Shown: positions 39,863-46,890 of the stretch, in pieces
How the letters are laid out: each line of letters starts with the position of its first letter
Position numbering within the stretch: the first letter of the stretch is position 1
Source of the DNA: Pseudoalteromonas sp. BSi20652
GTDB lineage: Bacteria > Pseudomonadota > Gammaproteobacteria > Enterobacterales > Alteromonadaceae
Assembly: GCF_000239855.1 (NCBI RefSeq)
Contig: NZ_BADT01000204.1
Location: forward strand, 1 to 46,890
Reading direction: 5' to 3'
Length of the DNA stretch: 46,890 bases
Made by a program: the position numbers and the translations under genes
Notes under the pieces: generated by a model
Told to the model about the DNA's origin: nothing
Database searches by the model: none
What the model saw: the letters and a program-made list of their open reading frames with translations, nothing else

Positions 39863-40449
39863 TTGATTAGACAATATTTGATTTTATTCATGTTTTTTTA
39901 TTTTTAGGTGGCTGTACCCATCAAATTGATACAAAAACAACACTTTATGATGATTGGAAACCACGTTTAGCCGCTCAAAAAACTTGGCAGGTCGAGGGTA
40001 AACTTGCGTTTATAAGCCCAGAAGAACGTCAATCTGCAAACTTAAATTGGCAGCAAACAACAAATTCTAATAATTTAATACTGACTACTTTTATTGGTAC
40101 TCGTATTTTGTCACTTAAACAAACAGCAAATGGTGCTGAATTAGAGTTTGACGGTGAACAATACTTTGATACTAATGCTGCAGAGCTTTTAAAGCGTTTA
40201 ACGGGTTTTACATTACCGGTTGATAACGCCGATAACTGGCTTAAAGGCACCATTGACGATCAAAGTTTAGCCGTTGATGAGCTAGGGCGTGCTAAGCAAG
40301 TTTTATGGTTTGATAATACAGGCAAAAAATGGCAAATAGATTACGGTACTTACGTACAAAACGCAGGTTACTGGTTACCGACTAAACTGACGTTAAAGCA
40401 TCAACAAATAAAAATAAAAATTCAACTCTACGATTGGCAGTTTAAATAA
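39863..40449 (+). CDS. lolB: outer-membrane lipoprotein receptor LolB, reading frame interrupted in the signal peptide
   Basis: Inserts lipoproteins arriving from LolA into the outer membrane. The lipoprotein body from GGCTHQ to the C-terminus matches LolB (WQVEGKLAFISPEERQSANLNW, LTGFTLPVDN, WLKGTI). The signal peptide is encoded in another frame: TTG 39863 is preceded by AAGGA with 7-base spacing and reads MIRQYLILFMFF. One T added to the T7 run 39893-39899 continues it as LFLGGC, a lipobox with Cys. An in-frame ATG 39842 is an alternative but puts two Glu residues in the n-region. Restored lengths are about 195 or 202 residues. Since LolB is normally essential, this gene is likely intact in the organism. 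It overlaps nothing; ispE starts 2 bases after its stop. Confidence 0.85.
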
Positions 40450-40451
40450 GT

Positions 40452-41309
40452 ATGAATAACAAAACCTCTTTTTCACTGATTGCTCCGGCAAAACTCAATT
40501 TATTTTTACATATTAATGCTCGCCGAGAAGATGGCTATCATGAACTCGAAACCTTATTTACTTTTTTAAATTTTGGTGATGAGTTGCATTTTGAGCTAAC
40601 AACAGACGGTGGTATTTCTGTCGGTGGTGATACTAAAGACATCCCCCTAAATGATAATCTCATCTATAAAGCGGCTTTATTATTACAAACACACTGTAAA
40701 ACGTCATTGGGTGTAAAAATAAATTTAATTAAACGCTTACCGATGGGCGGAGGTGTTGGAGGTGGATCATCCGACGCCGCAAGTACTTTATTAGCCCTAA
40801 ATAAATTATGGAAATTAGATCTAAATCTAGAAATCCTAGCCCAATTAGGACTCAAATTAGGAGCCGATGTTCCGGTGTTCATACAAGGGCAAAGCGCCAT
40901 AGCGCAAGGTATTGGTGAGAAATTACACCAGGTAAAACTTGAACAAAAATGGTACTGCGTCGTACACCCAAATCAACATGTAAGTACCGCAAAAATATTT
41001 ACACATCCAGATTTAAAACGCGACACACCAAAGATAATAGGCGATTGGAAACACCATACTTTAACCAACGATTGTGAGCCTTTAGTTAAAAAGCTTTGCC
41101 CCGAGGTTGAAAAAACCCTCCAGTGGTTGCTAAAATACGCACCGTCGAAGATGACCGGGACAGGTTCATGTTGTTTTGTCGAATTTGCTAGTCAAGTTCA
41201 AGCACAAGATGTACTTGAAAATCTCCCCCATACTTGGCAGGGTTTTGTGGCTTTTAGCGCAAATGTCTCACCTGCTCATACGGAGTTAACCGCCATATTC
41301 GATCAATGA
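40452..41309 (+). CDS. ispE: 4-diphosphocytidyl-2-C-methyl-D-erythritol kinase IspE
   Basis: ATP-dependent step of the MEP isoprenoid pathway. The 285 residues contain the GHMP-kinase glycine-rich motif PMGGGVGGGSSDAAST, the N-terminal PAKLNLFLHINARREDGYHEL, GLKLGADVPVF and MTGTGSCCF. The gene follows lolB directly (2-base gap), the usual lolB-ispE-prs order. Confidence 0.97.
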   Translation: MNNKTSFSLIAPAKLNLFLHINARREDGYHELETLFTFLNFGDELHFELTTDGGISVGGDTKDIPLNDNLIYKAALLLQTHCKTSLGVKINLIKRLPMGGGVGGGSSDAASTLLALNKLWKLDLNLEILAQLGLKLGADVPVFIQGQSAIAQGIGEKLHQVKLEQKWYCVVHPNQHVSTAKIFTHPDLKRDTPKIIGDWKHHTLTNDCEPLVKKLCPEVEKTLQWLLKYAPSKMTGTGSCCFVEFASQVQAQDVLENLPHTWQGFVAFSANVSPAHTELTAIFDQ

Positions 41310-41397
41310 AGTAACGTACAAGTAATCATAAGTTAACCCGCAATGGTATTTATCATTGCCCGTTAGTCCAAATATTCAGTGCCTGAGGAACCCTACC

Positions 41398-42345
41398 GTG
41401 CCTGACATGAAGCTCTTCGCTGGTAACGCAACACCTGAGTTAGCTCAAAAAGTTGCAAAACGTTTATATATTGAATTAGGCGATGCTGTTGTTGGCCGTT
41501 TTAGTGACGGTGAGATCAGTGTTCAAATAAATGAAAATGTTCGTGGCTCGGACGTTTTTATCTTGCAATCAACCTGTGCCCCTACAAACGATAACCTAAT
41601 GGAACTTATCGTTATGGTTGATGCTCTACGTCGTGCATCTGCAGGTCGTATTACTGCCGTCATTCCTTATTTTGGTTATGCGCGCCAAGACCGTCGTGTA
41701 CGGTCTGCTCGTGTTCCAATTACCGCTAAAGTTGTTGCCGATTTCTTATCAAGCGTTGGTGTTGACCGTGTTCTTACGGTTGATTTACATGCTGAACAAA
41801 TCCAAGGCTTCTTTGATGTACCAGTAGACAACGTATTTGGCAGCCCTGTATTACTTGAAGATATGAAAGAGCGCGACTTTGAAGACGTCGTTATTGTATC
41901 TCCAGATATCGGTGGTGTTGTACGCGCTCGTGCAATTGCAAAACTACTAAATGATACCGATTTAGCAATCATTGATAAACGTCGCCCACAAGCAAACGTT
42001 TCTCAGGTAATGCATATTATTGGTGACGTTGAAGGTCGTGATTGTATCATCGTAGATGATATGATTGATACCGGTGGTACGTTATGTAAAGCAGCAGAAG
42101 CACTTAAAGAACATGGCGCTAAGCGTGTATTTGCATACGCAACACACCCTATTCTTTCAGGTAAAGCTGCCGAAAACTTACGTGACTCAATGATTGATGA
42201 AGTAATTGTAACTGACTCAATCCCGCTATCTGACGAGCTCAAAGCCATTGATAAAATCAAGGTACTTACGCTTGCTGACATGTTAGCAGAGACTATTCGT
42301 CGTATTAGTAACGAAGAATCTATCTCAGCGATGTTTGAACACTAA
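41398..42345 (+). CDS. prs: ribose-phosphate pyrophosphokinase Prs
   Basis: Makes PRPP from ribose-5-phosphate and ATP for nucleotide, His and Trp synthesis. From the GTG at 41398, preceded by TGAGGA, the product has 315 residues beginning [17 protein letters not shown] as in E. coli. Key motifs: [51 protein letters not shown] and the PRPP loop [14 protein letters not shown]. The open frame extends further upstream, but that part is not conserved. A 6-bp hairpin GCAATG/CATTGC (41340-41359) lies in the 88-base leader; no PurR-like box was found. Confidence 0.98.
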   Translation: MPDMKLFAGNATPELAQKVAKRLYIELGDAVVGRFSDGEISVQINENVRGSDVFILQSTCAPTNDNLMELIVMVDALRRASAGRITAVIPYFGYARQDRRVRSARVPITAKVVADFLSSVGVDRVLTVDLHAEQIQGFFDVPVDNVFGSPVLLEDMKERDFEDVVIVSPDIGGVVRARAIAKLLNDTDLAIIDKRRPQANVSQVMHIIGDVEGRDCIIVDDMIDTGGTLCKAAEALKEHGAKRVFAYATHPILSGKAAENLRDSMIDEVIVTDSIPLSDELKAIDKIKVLTLADMLAETIRRISNEESISAMFEH

Positions 42346-42365
42346 AATTAAACATTCCTGAGTAT

Positions 42366-42390
42366 AAAAGCGCCTTTTGGCGCTTTTTTT
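42366..42390 (+). terminator. terminator downstream of prs
   Basis: AAAAGCGCC-TTTT-GGCGCTTTT followed by three more T lies 20 bases after the prs stop. It separates prs from rplY. Confidence 0.92.
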
Positions 42391-42400
42391 GTAAGCGATG

Positions 42401-42429
42401 TTTATTTTGTCTTAGCGTGGTGGTATGAT
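42401..42429 (+). promoter_or_regulatory. likely rplY promoter
   Basis: A good -10 (TATGAT, 42424-42429) with a weak -35 (TTTATT, 42401-42406) at 17-base spacing, between the prs terminator and rplY. The bases just after the -10 are GC-rich (AGCGCGCC), as in stringently controlled promoters of translation genes. Predicted from sequence only. Confidence 0.45.
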
Positions 42430-42494
42430 AGCGCGCCTTTTGGCTAGGGACCTTGGTCGCAAAGGCCCTACACATTTTAATAACTGGAGACATC

Positions 42495-43106
42495 ATGTCT
42501 AACAAAACTTATACATATAACGCTGAACTTCGCGTAGAAACTGGTACTGGTGCGAGCCGCCGCCTACGTCGCGAAGACAAAGTTCCTGCAATCCTTTACG
42601 GAGCTGACAAAGAAGCTTTATCTCTTACTTTTGCTCATAAAGATATGATCAAAGCACAAGAAGACGAAGGTTTTTACACGCATATCCTTACGCTTAACGT
42701 AGATGGCGAAGCTGTTGAAGTAATCTTAAAAGATATCCAACGTCACCCATTCAAGCCTAAGCTTACTCACCTTGATTTCCAACGTGTAGATGCTACTCAT
42801 AAATTTCAAACTAAAGTTCCTCTTCACTTCATCGGTGAAGATATTGTAACTAAAGCTGGCGCAACTGTTGTTCACCAGTTAACTGAAGTTGAAATTACGT
42901 GTCTTCCAAAAGCACTTCCAGAATTCATTGAAGTAGATGTTTCTAAGTTTGTTGTTGGCGATTCTGTTCATATTTCTGACCTTACTTTCCCTAAAGGCGT
43001 TAGCTCTGTAGATTTAGGTAAAGGCGAAGGCCATGATCAGTCTATCCTGACTATCAAAGCAAACAAAGCAGCTCCAGTTGAAGACGACGCTGCAGCAGCA
43101 GAATAA
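42495..43106 (+). CDS. rplY: 50S ribosomal protein bL25 (long, CTC-type form)
   Basis: Binds 5S rRNA in the large subunit. From ATG 42495, preceded by GGAG, the product has 203 residues: an N-terminal L25 domain (LRVETGTGASRRLRREDKVPAILYG) and the C-terminal TL5/CTC extension (VPLHFIGEDIVTKAGA, VVHQLTEVEITCLPKALP, LPEFIEVDVSKFVVGDSVHI), unlike the 94-residue E. coli protein. It sits between prs and pth, both neighbours being conserved. Confidence 0.96.
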   Translation: MSNKTYTYNAELRVETGTGASRRLRREDKVPAILYGADKEALSLTFAHKDMIKAQEDEGFYTHILTLNVDGEAVEVILKDIQRHPFKPKLTHLDFQRVDATHKFQTKVPLHFIGEDIVTKAGATVVHQLTEVEITCLPKALPEFIEVDVSKFVVGDSVHISDLTFPKGVSSVDLGKGEGHDQSILTIKANKAAPVEDDAAAAE

Positions 43107-43125
43107 TTTTTAAGGTCTCGCAACC

Positions 43126-43710
43126 TTGAATTCTATTCAAATGCTTGTGGGCCTGGCTAATCCAGGCCCCGAATACGCAAACACACGCCACAATGCAGGT
43201 GCTTGGTTCATCGAGCAAATCGCTGCACGCTACAACTGCACCCTAAAATACGATCCTAAATATCACGGCCTTACAGGCAAAGTGATCATTCAAGGACAAG
43301 AATTCAAATTATTGATCCCCACTACTTACATGAATTTAAGTGGTAAAGCGGTCGGTAGTTTAGCTAATTTTTTCAAAATCCCTGTCGAGGACATTTTAGT
43401 TGCCCATGACGAATTGGATTTAGACCCAGGCGTTGCCAAATTAAAAAAAGGCGGCGGGCATGGCGGTCATAATGGTTTAAAAGACATTATTGCAAAAATG
43501 GCAAACCAAAAAGACTTTATGCGCTTGCGCATTGGTGTAGGTCATCCGGGGCATCGTGAAATGGTAACTGGTTGGGTGCTTGGAAAAGCGGCCAAAGCAG
43601 ACCAAGAAAAAATGGATGCTGCTGTTGATGAAGCAGTTCGTTGCATGGAAATACTTGCAAAAGATGGTGTGTTAAAAGCACAAAACAGACTACATTCGTT
43701 TAAACCCTAG
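43126..43710 (+). CDS. pth: peptidyl-tRNA hydrolase
   Basis: Recycles peptidyl-tRNA released from stalled ribosomes. The 194 residues show [19 protein letters not shown] (catalytic His), [21 protein letters not shown] and [14 protein letters not shown]. The start is TTG 43126, 10 bases after AAGG; the internal ATG 43141 would cut into the first beta-strand and has no Shine-Dalgarno. rplY ends 19 bases upstream. Confidence 0.96.
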   Translation: MNSIQMLVGLANPGPEYANTRHNAGAWFIEQIAARYNCTLKYDPKYHGLTGKVIIQGQEFKLLIPTTYMNLSGKAVGSLANFFKIPVEDILVAHDELDLDPGVAKLKKGGGHGGHNGLKDIIAKMANQKDFMRLRIGVGHPGHREMVTGWVLGKAAKADQEKMDAAVDEAVRCMEILAKDGVLKAQNRLHSFKP

Positions 43711-43763
43711 TAACTTGGGTCCAAGTACACCGTTTAAACGAATTCTAAACAAGGTATCTTACT

Positions 43764-44855
43764 ATGGGTTTTAAATGTGGCATCGTTGGCTTGCCTAACG
43801 TTGGTAAATCAACGCTTTTCAATGCACTAACTAAAGCGGGTATTGAAGCCGCTAACTTTCCTTTTTGTACCATTGAGCCTAATACAGGTGTGGTACCTGT
43901 GCCAGATCCTCGTCTAGACGAACTTGCTAAAATTGTAAACCCGCAACGAATCCTTACCACTAGTATGGAATTTGTAGACATTGCTGGCTTAGTAAAAGGC
44001 GCATCTAAAGGTGAAGGCCTTGGTAACCAGTTTTTAGCTAACATTCGTGAAACCGATGCAATTGGCCACGTAGTTCGCTGTTTTGAAGATGAAAACATCA
44101 TCCACGTAGCAGGCACTATTGACCCTGCTGACGATATTGACGTAATCAACACTGAGTTAGTACTTGCTGATATGGATAGCGCTGAAAAAGCCCTTTTCCG
44201 TAATTCAAAAAAAGCAAAAGGTGGCGATAAAGACGCTAAAGAGCAAAATGCTGTACTTGAAAAAGTAAAAGTGCATCTTGACGAAGGCTTAACTTTACGT
44301 GGTCTAGCACTAACTAAAGAAGAAAAAGCAGCAATCAGCTCTATTAACTTCTTAACGATTAAACCAACAATGTATATTGCAAACGTTGCTGAAGATGGTT
44401 TTGAAAATAATCCATACCTTGACCGCGTACGCGCTATTGCCGCAGCTGAAGATGCGATTGTTGTTCCTGTATGTGCTGCTATCGAATCTGAGCTTTCAGA
44501 ACTAGATGACGAAGACAAGCTTGAGTTTATGGCTGACCTTGGTCTAGAAGAGCCAGGTCTTAACCTTGTTATTCGTGGTGGTTATGAATTACTACAATTA
44601 CAAACTTATTTCACAGCTGGCGTAAAAGAAGTACGCGCATGGACAATCCCTGTAGGTGCAACAGCACCACAAGCAGCGGGTAAAATCCATACCGACTTCG
44701 AGCGTGGCTTTATCCGTGCGCAAACTATTGCTTTTGACGACTTTGTTGCCTTTAAAGGTGAGAGTGGCGCAAAAGAAGCAGGTAAGATGCGTCAAGAAGG
44801 TAAAGAGTACATTGTTAAAGATGGCGATGTAATGAACTTCTTGTTCAACGTATAA
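43764..44855 (+). CDS. ychF: ribosome-binding ATPase YchF
   Basis: Obg-family P-loop protein that prefers ATP, associated with ribosomes. The 363 residues match the family length. The P-loop is [11 protein letters not shown], Walker B is [20 protein letters not shown], the specificity loop reads NVAED, where GTPases have NKxD, and a TGS domain closes the protein ([46 protein letters not shown]). AAGG precedes the ATG. Pth-YchF order is conserved in gammaproteobacteria. Confidence 0.98.
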   Translation: MGFKCGIVGLPNVGKSTLFNALTKAGIEAANFPFCTIEPNTGVVPVPDPRLDELAKIVNPQRILTTSMEFVDIAGLVKGASKGEGLGNQFLANIRETDAIGHVVRCFEDENIIHVAGTIDPADDIDVINTELVLADMDSAEKALFRNSKKAKGGDKDAKEQNAVLEKVKVHLDEGLTLRGLALTKEEKAAISSINFLTIKPTMYIANVAEDGFENNPYLDRVRAIAAAEDAIVVPVCAAIESELSELDDEDKLEFMADLGLEEPGLNLVIRGGYELLQLQTYFTAGVKEVRAWTIPVGATAPQAAGKIHTDFERGFIRAQTIAFDDFVAFKGESGAKEAGKMRQEGKEYIVKDGDVMNFLFNV

Positions 44856-44893
44856 AGTACAAATTAAACCAATTTAGTTTGGTAATAATTTTT

Positions 44894-44920
44894 AAAGGCT
44901 CGTTTTTACGAGCCTTTTTT
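44894..44920 (+). terminator. terminator downstream of ychF
   Basis: AAAGGCTCG-TTTTTA-CGAGCCTTT followed by T lies about 40 bases after the ychF stop and ends the lolB-to-ychF region. Confidence 0.92.
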
Positions 44921-44959
44921 GTATTTAACCATTATAAAAATAATAATTAAGCGCAATAA

Positions 44960-45283
44960 GGACCTGTTGACCTTTTAGGATTAAAATTTGTTCAATCCAA
45001 GGAAGATTTAATCGCGGCGCGAGGTTTGTAACCTAATGTACTAAGTAAAAACCGAGCAAAGCTTCCGCGTCCTACTCACGCCCCTTACCTACGCCCCTTA
45101 CCTACGTCCATGTAGGCAACAAAGAGTAAAATTCCCCTAGGCAGAACCCTTCGGGCAGCGTGTGTTTGGCATTTATTCTACGTTATCGCCTATTTATGGG
45201 GAACAACCACACTACATAGGCTCTGCCTTGTCTAAATACCAAACACACTGCTGCAAATTTAACCTCAAAAGATAAGCAGGCCC
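44960..45283 (+). mobile_element. TIR-bounded non-coding repeat element, copy 2
   Basis: A 324-base relative of copy 1 in the same orientation. The ends are GGACCTGTTGACCTTTT and AAAAGATAAGCAGGCCC, an imperfect ~17-bp inverted repeat that has drifted from copy 1. The central hairpin reads CCTAC-GTCCAT-GTAGG, a compensated base pair change against copy 1. The right arm pairs GTGTTTGG (45162-45169) with CCAAACAC (45239-45246) around GCCTAT/ATAGGC. It carries an extra 13-base tandem duplication (ACGCCCCTTACCT twice). No coding potential. It lies upstream of the tRNA array. Confidence 0.78.
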
Positions 45284-45445
45284 TAGTCTATCTTTGTAAT
45301 ATCGCTTAATTAAAGAAGTACAGGGTTAATTAAGATTCCGCGCCTTAAAGGCAGCTAAAAAAACAGCATTTTTATTAAATTTTAGCCTGTTAGCTTAATT
45401 TTCCTGCAAACAAACACTGTTAAGCGTTTTTTTGCAAAAAAGGTG

Positions 45446-45474
45446 TTGACGAATTTGGGTCATGTCAGCATAAT
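45446..45474 (+). promoter_or_regulatory. promoter of the tRNA array
   Basis: TTGACG (45446-45451), a 17-base spacer and CATAAT (45469-45474), followed by a GC-rich discriminator (ACGCCCCGC), about 40 bases upstream of the first tRNA-Met. Both hexamers are near consensus and the discriminator is of the stringently controlled stable-RNA type. Confidence 0.75.
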
Positions 45475-45514
45475 ACGCCCCGCACTCAGCGATGAAGTGC
45501 TAACAAAAAAAGAT

Positions 45515-45591
45515 GGCTAAGTAGCTCAGCTGGTTAGAGCACATCACTCATAATGATGGGGTCACAGGTTCAAATCCCGTCTTAGCCACCA
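45515..45591 (+). tRNA. tRNA-Met (elongator, CAU), unit 1
   Basis: A 77-nt cloverleaf with acceptor GGCTAAG/CTTAGCC, anticodon loop with CAT, encoded CCA. It is nearly identical to the E. coli elongator tRNA-Met (metT) sequence and differs from tRNA-fMet. First gene of the array. Confidence 0.97.
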
Positions 45592-45638
45592 TTATTTTTT
45601 TGTTGCTCAATGAAGAGTTTAAAATAACTACCTTGTGT

Positions 45639-45723
<85 letters not shown>

Positions 45724-45762
45724 TAATTCTTGATAAGAATTTAAACTATCAATTGTTATTGT

Positions 45763-45837
45763 TGGGATATCGCCAAGCGGTAAGGCACCAGGTTTTGATC
45801 CTGGCATTCCCAGGTTCAAATCCTGGTATCCCAGCCA
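45763..45837 (+). tRNA. tRNA-Gln (UUG), unit 1
   Basis: A 75-nt tRNA, acceptor TGGGATA/TATCCCA, anticodon loop TTTTGAT giving TTG (CAA codons), encoded CCA. Confidence 0.97.
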
Positions 45838-45842
45838 ACAAT

Positions 45843-45919
45843 GGCTAAGTAGCTCAGCTGGTTAGAGCACATCACTCATAATGATGGGGTCACAGGTTCA
45901 AATCCCGTCTTAGCCACCA
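45843..45919 (+). tRNA. tRNA-Met (elongator, CAU), unit 2
   Basis: Identical to the unit 1 tRNA-Met over 77 nt, five bases after the preceding tRNA-Gln, with encoded CCA. Confidence 0.97.
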
Positions 45920-46008
45920 TTTCTTTTTTAGAAATGGCTCTGCAAGAGTTAAATTGCAGCTCAATGAAGAGTTTAAAATAACTACCTGTACTTTATTGTA
46001 CAAACGAT

Positions 46009-46093
<85 letters not shown>

Positions 46094-46134
46094 AGTTCTT
46101 GATAAGAACTAAACTTATCAACTCTATTCTTTGT

Positions 46135-46209
46135 TGGGATATCGCCAAGCGGTAAGGCACCAGGTTTTGATCCTGGCATTCCCAGGTTCAAATCCTGGTA
46201 TCCCAGCCA
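46135..46209 (+). tRNA. tRNA-Gln (UUG), unit 2
   Basis: Same 75-nt sequence as unit 1, with encoded CCA. Confidence 0.97.
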
Positions 46210-46280
46210 ACTTCTTCTACCAAGGAAAGTTGGATAAAAGAATTGCTCTTGCTTAGAGTTTAAATCAGCAAATTAGTGAT

Positions 46281-46365
<85 letters not shown>

Positions 46366-46404
46366 TGTTCTTATTAAGAACTAAAAATAATTCAAATTTA
46401 TAGT

Positions 46405-46479
46405 TGGGATATCGCCAAGCGGTAAGGCACCAGGTTTTGATCCTGGCATTCCCAGGTTCAAATCCTGGTATCCCAGCCT
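46405..46479 (+). tRNA. tRNA-Gln (UUG), unit 3, 3' end CCT
   Basis: The body is identical to units 1 and 2, but the encoded 3' end reads GCCT, so the final CCA is CCT and must be repaired by CCA-adding enzyme after 3' trimming. It is the last tRNA of the array; no clear intrinsic terminator follows. Confidence 0.95.
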
Positions 46480-46670
46480 AATTTTTCTAATTTACTTCTT
46501 TTTTATCAAAAAATATATTCCTAATTAAAAATCAATCTAAATAATAAACAATATATTATGCGAATTTTCATAAAAATTTCACAAATTTAATCTTCAAACC
46601 TCGTTAAAAATTTTTCCTAGCCACTATGTAATTTCTTATTGTTAACTAAATACCATATTTAAGCAGACTA
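46480..46670. other. AT-rich spacer between tRNA array and repeat copy 3
   Basis: About 190 bases of very AT-rich DNA with no ORF, tRNA or hairpin with a T-tract that I could support as a terminator. Confidence 0.4.
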
Positions 46671-46812
46671 GGGCGTGTTGATCTTTGGTTGGTAAATTTA
46701 CAGCAGTAAGCTTGGTTTTTAGGCAAGGCAGACCCTATGAAGTGTGATTATTCCCCATAAATAGGCGATTACGCAGCATAAATACCAAACATGCGCTCGG
46801 TTTTTACTTAGT
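46671..46812 (-). mobile_element. TIR-bounded repeat element, copy 3, internally deleted and inverted
   Basis: Starts with the terminal repeat GGGCGTGTTGATCTTTGG and carries the palindromic right arm of the element in reverse orientation. After CATGCGCTCGGTTTTTACTTAGT it jumps directly to sequence that in copy 2 lies left of the central hairpin (complement of ACTAAGTAAAAACCGAG), so about 115 bases including the central hairpin are missing. Beyond 46812 the similarity fades and no second terminal repeat is seen within the window. Confidence 0.75.
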
Positions 46813-46890
46813 CCACCTAGTATTACTTGATAATCCTATAAACTTAATAACACTAAATATTTATAATTGACTGCATTTTAATGTAAAAAA

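Noticed and set aside
41340-41359. Hairpin in the prs leader as a riboswitch or PurR site
   Set aside because: Only a 6-bp stem with an 8-base loop; no purine-riboswitch core and no PurR-type palindrome.
43745-44518. 257-codon open frame antisense to ychF
   Set aside because: Serine-rich low-complexity product that mirrors ychF codons; ychF is unmistakable on the other strand.

Overview
The window reads as a chromosomal stretch of a low-GC marine gammaproteobacterium, most likely Pseudoalteromonas or a close relative in Alteromonadales. The basis is the AT-rich sequence, the protein sequences, and two classic gammaproteobacterial gene orders: smc-zipA-ligA, and the divergent hemA-prfA-prmC...sirB2-sirB1...kdsA / lolB-ispE-prs-rplY-pth-ychF block. 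The species call is inference, because no database search was possible.

Layout. 0-0.3 kb: tRNA-Val and a decayed copy of it. 0.45-2.5 kb: a receiver-TPR protein (frame interrupted) converging on msrB. 2.7-10 kb: smc-zipA-ligA followed by two small membrane-protein genes, all on the minus strand. 10-14 kb: a TrmH-type rRNA/tRNA methyltransferase and the aaeXAB aromatic-acid efflux operon. 14.4-16.9 kb, plus strand: DUF898 membrane protein, M48 peptidase and DoxX-like protein. 17-19.8 kb: speA-speB (arginine to agmatine to putrescine). 20.4-26.7 kb: loosely packed accessory genes (YnfA, MYG1, a ruined peroxiredoxin gene, a CPXCG protein, a GGDEF-EAL protein, a GNAT acetyltransferase, a sulfotransferase). 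27.2-31.4 kb: cysZ, then gcvA-hydrolase-ygdD-rlmM. 31.5-39.8 kb: hemA-prfA-prmC-(HD-GYP regulator)-sirB2-sirB1-(DUF819)-kdsA. 39.9-44.9 kb: lolB-ispE-prs-rplY-pth-ychF. 45.5-46.5 kb: an eight-gene tRNA array Met-Leu-Gln-Met-Leu-Gln-Leu-Gln.

Most of the window is housekeeping DNA. The unexpected parts are these. (1) Five genes (receiver-TPR, DUF898, cysZ, DUF819, lolB) are each broken by what looks like loss of one base, four of them in A/T homopolymers. lolB is normally essential, so sequence error or very recent indels are more likely than decay, but two of the breaks lie exactly on an in-frame A AAA AAC slippery heptamer. (2) A roughly 0.32-0.36 kb non-coding element with terminal inverted repeats and nested, partly covarying hairpins occurs three times (two full copies, one deleted and inverted); two copies bracket the tRNA array in opposite orientation. 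(3) The receiver domain of the REC-TPR protein lacks its phospho-acceptor Asp. (4) The tRNA array is a degenerate triplication. I see no CRISPR array, prophage, intact transposase or defence system here.
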